A DNA stretch of 8,716 nt, from contig CAMLRI010000058.1 in the NCBI GenBank assembly GCA_946482385.1, positions 1-8,716 of the forward strand, in the 5' to 3' direction. The DNA comes from an uncultured Cellvibrio sp. (GTDB lineage Bacteria; Pseudomonadota; Gammaproteobacteria; Pseudomonadales; Cellvibrionaceae). Shown here piece by piece: positions 6,470 to 8,716 of the stretch (position 1 is the first letter of the stretch; each line of letters begins with the position of its first letter). The notes beneath the pieces are model-generated. The model was not told the DNA's origin. It did no database searches and worked only from the letters and a program-made list of their open reading frames with translations. The translations under genes were made by a program, and so were the position numbers.

Positions 6470-7504
6470 TTATTGCCCTGGCCGCGAAGCCAGCAAATCA
6501 TCCAAACTGCCAATACGCTTATTGAGCCAAGTAAAAATAAGTTCCTGTTTGGCACGGCTACCTCTTTCGACGCTCTGCAGGCAAGCAAAAATTATTTTGT
6601 TATTCTTCTCGGCAGCGGCCAACTTCCAGCGAATACGCCAAAGCGCTTGATTAGAAGGCTTTAACTGCACATTTGCACTTCCATCCGCCAGCGTCACCAG
6701 CCGCTCACGCCAATGAAAATGTGCGCTCATTCCCTCTGGAATATACTGGTCGGGACGACGCAATTGCGCCTGGATATTAATGGCCATCAGCTCTGGATAT
6801 TCGGCAAAAATACGCTCCCAGGATGACCGCTTCCAGGCATGGGGAACGTGGGGAAGACGAAAATACCGCTTGGTGAAGCCAAATACACGTGCCGTTATTT
6901 GTTGCAGTCGCCAAAAACTAACGCTGTTTTTACCCCCCCGGGCATAAAACCGCTGCTTTACGCTTTCCCACAGCCCATGGCCGGGAATCATCTCCGGCAA
7001 CATATGCCAGCGCCCACGTAATACAACATTTTCATTACAAAAAAAATCCTGCGGGCTTACCGGCCGAATCAGCACAAAATCATCGTTCAGATAAATAAAT
7101 CGCTCTGCCAGCCCCGGGATTTTCCACAACAGGGAGCTAATAGCCATGCTGTTAAAGCTTGGCAAACATTCCTCATGGCCAGCAAAAACAGTGGTGTGAT
7201 CTATCAGGCAAACTTTTTGTTCGTACTCTGTGCCAACCAGCTTATCCATTAGCGGCGGCCGCTGGGCATCAGTCACAATAAAAATCTTGTTTAACCAGGG
7301 TGCAAATTTGAGCAGGGACGCCACGCAATAATCCAGCTCTCCGGCGTTATGAAAACGTGTTTTGCTTGCCACCCCCGTCGGAGCAAGCCCCCTCGCCTGC
7401 AAAAAGCCATGTAACTTTGCTGCATGCGCAGGATCGGCACCATCAACCCACAAGACAACAGCGTCAATCGGATGCTCATTTCCGTTAGCAACCATTCCAA
7501 CCAT
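6470..7504 (-). CDS. Stealth-family sugar-phosphate transferase
   Basis: This 344-aa protein carries the conserved regions of the Stealth family, hexose- or HexNAc-1-phosphate transferases that build phosphodiester-linked capsules (SacB, CpsY and XcbA are relatives; the human GlcNAc-1-phosphotransferase shares the domain). CR1 is IDAVVLWVDG (13-22). CR2 runs from RFHNAGELDYCVASLLKFAP (50-69) through IFIVTDAQRP (74-83), LPSFNSMAI (114-122) and IPGLAERFIYLNDDF (129-143), with the acidic NDD. CR3 includes PHVPHAWKRS (218-227), and a CR4-like AHFHW lies at 261-265. ATG 7504 was chosen because GGAG lies 7 nt upstream and CR1 then sits near the N-terminus, as usual. The frame stays open upstream, with ATG at 7549 (a GAGG only 1 nt away) and TTG at 7570 as weaker starts. 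It probably leads a two-gene operon with the heptosyltransferase-like gene. The sugar donor is unknown. Confidence 0.87.
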   Translation of the reverse strand: MVGMVANGNEHPIDAVVLWVDGADPAHAAKLHGFLQARGLAPTGVASKTRFHNAGELDYCVASLLKFAPWLNKIFIVTDAQRPPLMDKLVGTEYEQKVCLIDHTTVFAGHEECLPSFNSMAISSLLWKIPGLAERFIYLNDDFVLIRPVSPQDFFCNENVVLRGRWHMLPEMIPGHGLWESVKQRFYARGGKNSVSFWRLQQITARVFGFTKRYFRLPHVPHAWKRSSWERIFAEYPELMAINIQAQLRRPDQYIPEGMSAHFHWRERLVTLADGSANVQLKPSNQALWRIRWKLAAAEKNNKIIFACLQSVERGSRAKQELIFTWLNKRIGSLDDLLASRPGQ

Positions 7505-7511
7505 ATCTGCA

Positions 7512-7515
7512 CTCC
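7512..7515 (-). promoter_or_regulatory. Shine-Dalgarno site deciding the Stealth gene start
   Basis: Read on the - strand this is GGAG, 7 nt before ATG at 7502-7504. It is the best-spaced ribosome binding site among the possible starts (ATG 7495, 7504, 7549 and TTG 7570), which favours the shorter protein. Confidence 0.55.
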
Positions 7516-7559
7516 AGAAAGCCTTAACATAGCCCGCATGGTACACCATACCTCGATTA

Positions 7560-7579
7560 GCCAGCAGCAATTTGCTGGC
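7560..7579. repeat. Inverted repeat in the valS/Stealth divergent region
   Basis: GCCAGCA at 7560-7566 pairs with TGCTGGC at 7573-7579 around a 6-nt centre (GCAATT). It lies about 20 bp upstream of the candidate valS -10 box and between the two divergent genes. There is no T-tract on either side, so it is not an obvious terminator. It may be a regulator binding site or chance; no known operator was recognised. Confidence 0.4.
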
Positions 7580-7600
7580 CTACTAGCAGGCAAAAACAGC

Positions 7601-7606
7601 TATAAT
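7601..7606 (+). promoter_or_regulatory. Candidate valS promoter -10 box
   Basis: A perfect TATAAT lies 72 nt before the valS start codon. No good -35 box is found at 16-18 bp; the nearest TTG-type hexamer, TTGCTG at 7572-7577, is 23 bp away and overlaps the inverted repeat, so either an activator helps or the match is partly fortuitous. No comparably good promoter for the divergent Stealth gene was seen. Confidence 0.4.
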
Positions 7607-7678
7607 TCCCGGCCAATTTTGAACTCATTTATCGCCTAATTAGCCCTGGGCGGAACATCTCGAGAGCAGACAACCACT

Positions 7679-8716
7679 ATGGATAAAACCTACCAACCCC
7701 ATGCTATCGAACGCCAGTGGTACCAAACCTGGGAAGAGCAAGGCTATTTCAAGCCAGTCGCGGAACAAGATGATGCCTATTGCATCATGATCCCACCACC
7801 CAATGTCACCGGCAGCTTGCACATGGGGCATGGCTTTAACAATGCGGTGATGGACGCCCTGATCCGCTATCAGCGCATGAAAGGTAAGTCCACTCTCTGG
7901 CAGCCAGGCACCGACCACGCCGGTATCGCCACCCAAATGGTGGTGGAGCGTCAATTGGCCGCGCAAAATATTAGCCGCCACGATTTGGGGCGCGAAAAAT
8001 TCCTGGAAAAAGTTTGGCAGTGGAAAGAGCAATCTGGCGGCACTATTACCCGCCAAATCCGCCGCCTGGGCTCCTCAGTCGATTGGAGTCGCGAGCGCTT
8101 CACCATGGATGCAGGCTTATCCAAAGCCGTACAGGAAGCCTTTGTTCGCCTCTACGACGACGGCCTGATTTACCGCGGCAAACGCCTGGTGAACTGGGAC
8201 CCTAAATTGCACACAGCCATTTCCGATCTGGAAGTGGAAAACCACGACGAGAAAGGCCACCTCTGGCACCTGCGCTACCCACTGGCCGATGGCGCCACAA
8301 CCGCCGAGGGACTCAATTATCTGGTAGTAGCCACTACCCGCCCGGAAACCATGCTCGGCGACAGCGCCGTTGCTGTGCACCCGGAAGATGAACGCTATAA
8401 AGGGCTGATCGGCAAATTTATTGTGCTGCCTTTGGTAAACCGCCTGATCCCGATTGTGGCCGACGATTATGTAGACCGCGAATTCGGTACCGGCTGCGTA
8501 AAAATTACACCCGCCCACGATTTCAACGACTATGAAGTTGGCAAGCGCCACAACCTGCCGCTGATTAATGTGCTGGACAAAAATGCTGCCGTATTGGCAA
8601 GCGCGCAAATTTTTAATTTGGATGGCAGCCTTAACGAACAACTCGATCCCCAATTACCAGCAGAGTTTGCCGGGCTTGATCGCTACGACGCGCGCAAACA
8701 AATTGTCGCAGCATTT
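7679..8716 (+). CDS. valS: Valyl-tRNA synthetase, N-terminal part (3' end beyond window)
   Basis: This is a class I aminoacyl-tRNA synthetase that charges tRNA-Val with valine in the cytosol. The 346 visible codons stay open to the right edge; E. coli ValS is 951 aa, so about a third is present. The start [20 protein letters not shown] matches the usual ValRS N-terminus. The catalytic Rossmann domain shows [14 protein letters not shown] (residues 39-52) with the HIGH-type signature H48-M-G-H51, then [13 protein letters not shown] soon after. The CP1 editing domain, which clears Thr-tRNA-Val, is marked by [10 protein letters not shown] starting at residue 219. The KMSKS loop, anticodon-binding domain and C-terminal coiled coil lie outside. 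Only a weak Shine-Dalgarno match (GAGAG near 7662) precedes the ATG. In many gammaproteobacteria valS follows pepA and holC; here it follows a divergent glycan gene instead. Confidence 0.97.
   Translation, partial: MDKTYQPHAIERQWYQTWEEQGYFKPVAEQDDAYCIMIPPPNVTGSLHMGHGFNNAVMDALIRYQRMKGKSTLWQPGTDHAGIATQMVVERQLAAQNISRHDLGREKFLEKVWQWKEQSGGTITRQIRRLGSSVDWSRERFTMDAGLSKAVQEAFVRLYDDGLIYRGKRLVNWDPKLHTAISDLEVENHDEKGHLWHLRYPLADGATTAEGLNYLVVATTRPETMLGDSAVAVHPEDERYKGLIGKFIVLPLVNRLIPIVADDYVDREFGTGCVKITPAHDFNDYEVGKRHNLPLINVLDKNAAVLASAQIFNLDGSLNEQLDPQLPAEFAGLDRYDARKQIVAAF

Noticed and set aside
7538..7549. Small palindrome ATGGT-AC-ACCAT upstream of the Stealth gene
   Set aside because: Five-bp arms are expected by chance at this length and nothing else supports an operator.
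8117..8653. Long open frame on the - strand (178 codons)
   Set aside because: It lies wholly antisense to valS, whose protein is clearly conserved; the translation has no recognisable domain and is a codon-usage shadow.

Overview
The window looks like chromosomal DNA of a gammaproteobacterium, possibly a Cellvibrio-type organism. That guess rests on the gammaproteobacterial look of the ValRS and YejM-like proteins and on moderate GC; no marker here fixes the genus. Coding density is high, and everything before the last gene concerns cell-envelope glycans (lipopolysaccharide core or another surface polysaccharide).

Layout. Positions 3-5244 hold four genes on the + strand, packed with a 3-nt gap and then 4-nt and 1-nt overlaps, so they are almost certainly one operon. 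They are: the 3' three quarters of a YejM/PbgA-like inner-membrane sulfatase-fold protein (start lies left of the window); a GT-A family 2 glycosyltransferase; a second, more divergent GT-A-like glycosyltransferase; and a 724-aa two-domain protein. The last joins a WaaP/InaA-type lipopolysaccharide kinase domain to a C-terminal TIM-barrel domain resembling clan-A glycoside hydrolases. Positions 5273-7504 hold two genes on the - strand, a Stealth-family sugar-phosphate transferase followed by a GT9 heptosyltransferase-like protein, converging on the first operon. From 7679 to the right edge runs the 5' third of valS (valyl-tRNA synthetase) on the + strand, divergent from the Stealth gene.

How the genes may work together (inference): two GT-A enzymes and a GT9 enzyme add sugars, the kinase domain phosphorylates a sugar, and the Stealth enzyme adds a sugar-1-phosphate. 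This would give an anionic, phosphate-rich surface glycan. The YejM-like protein, in its best-studied relatives, links LPS level at the inner membrane to LpxC turnover.

The most notable points are the kinase/glycosidase-like fusion, whose barrel seems to have lost the usual acid/base glutamate while keeping the nucleophile-position glutamate, and an 18-bp tandem repeat at 5229-5330. The repeat fills the gap between the convergent operons, contains the stop codons of both flanking genes and encodes a hexapeptide-repeat tail on the heptosyltransferase. No RNA genes, CRISPR array, insertion sequence or phage gene was seen.
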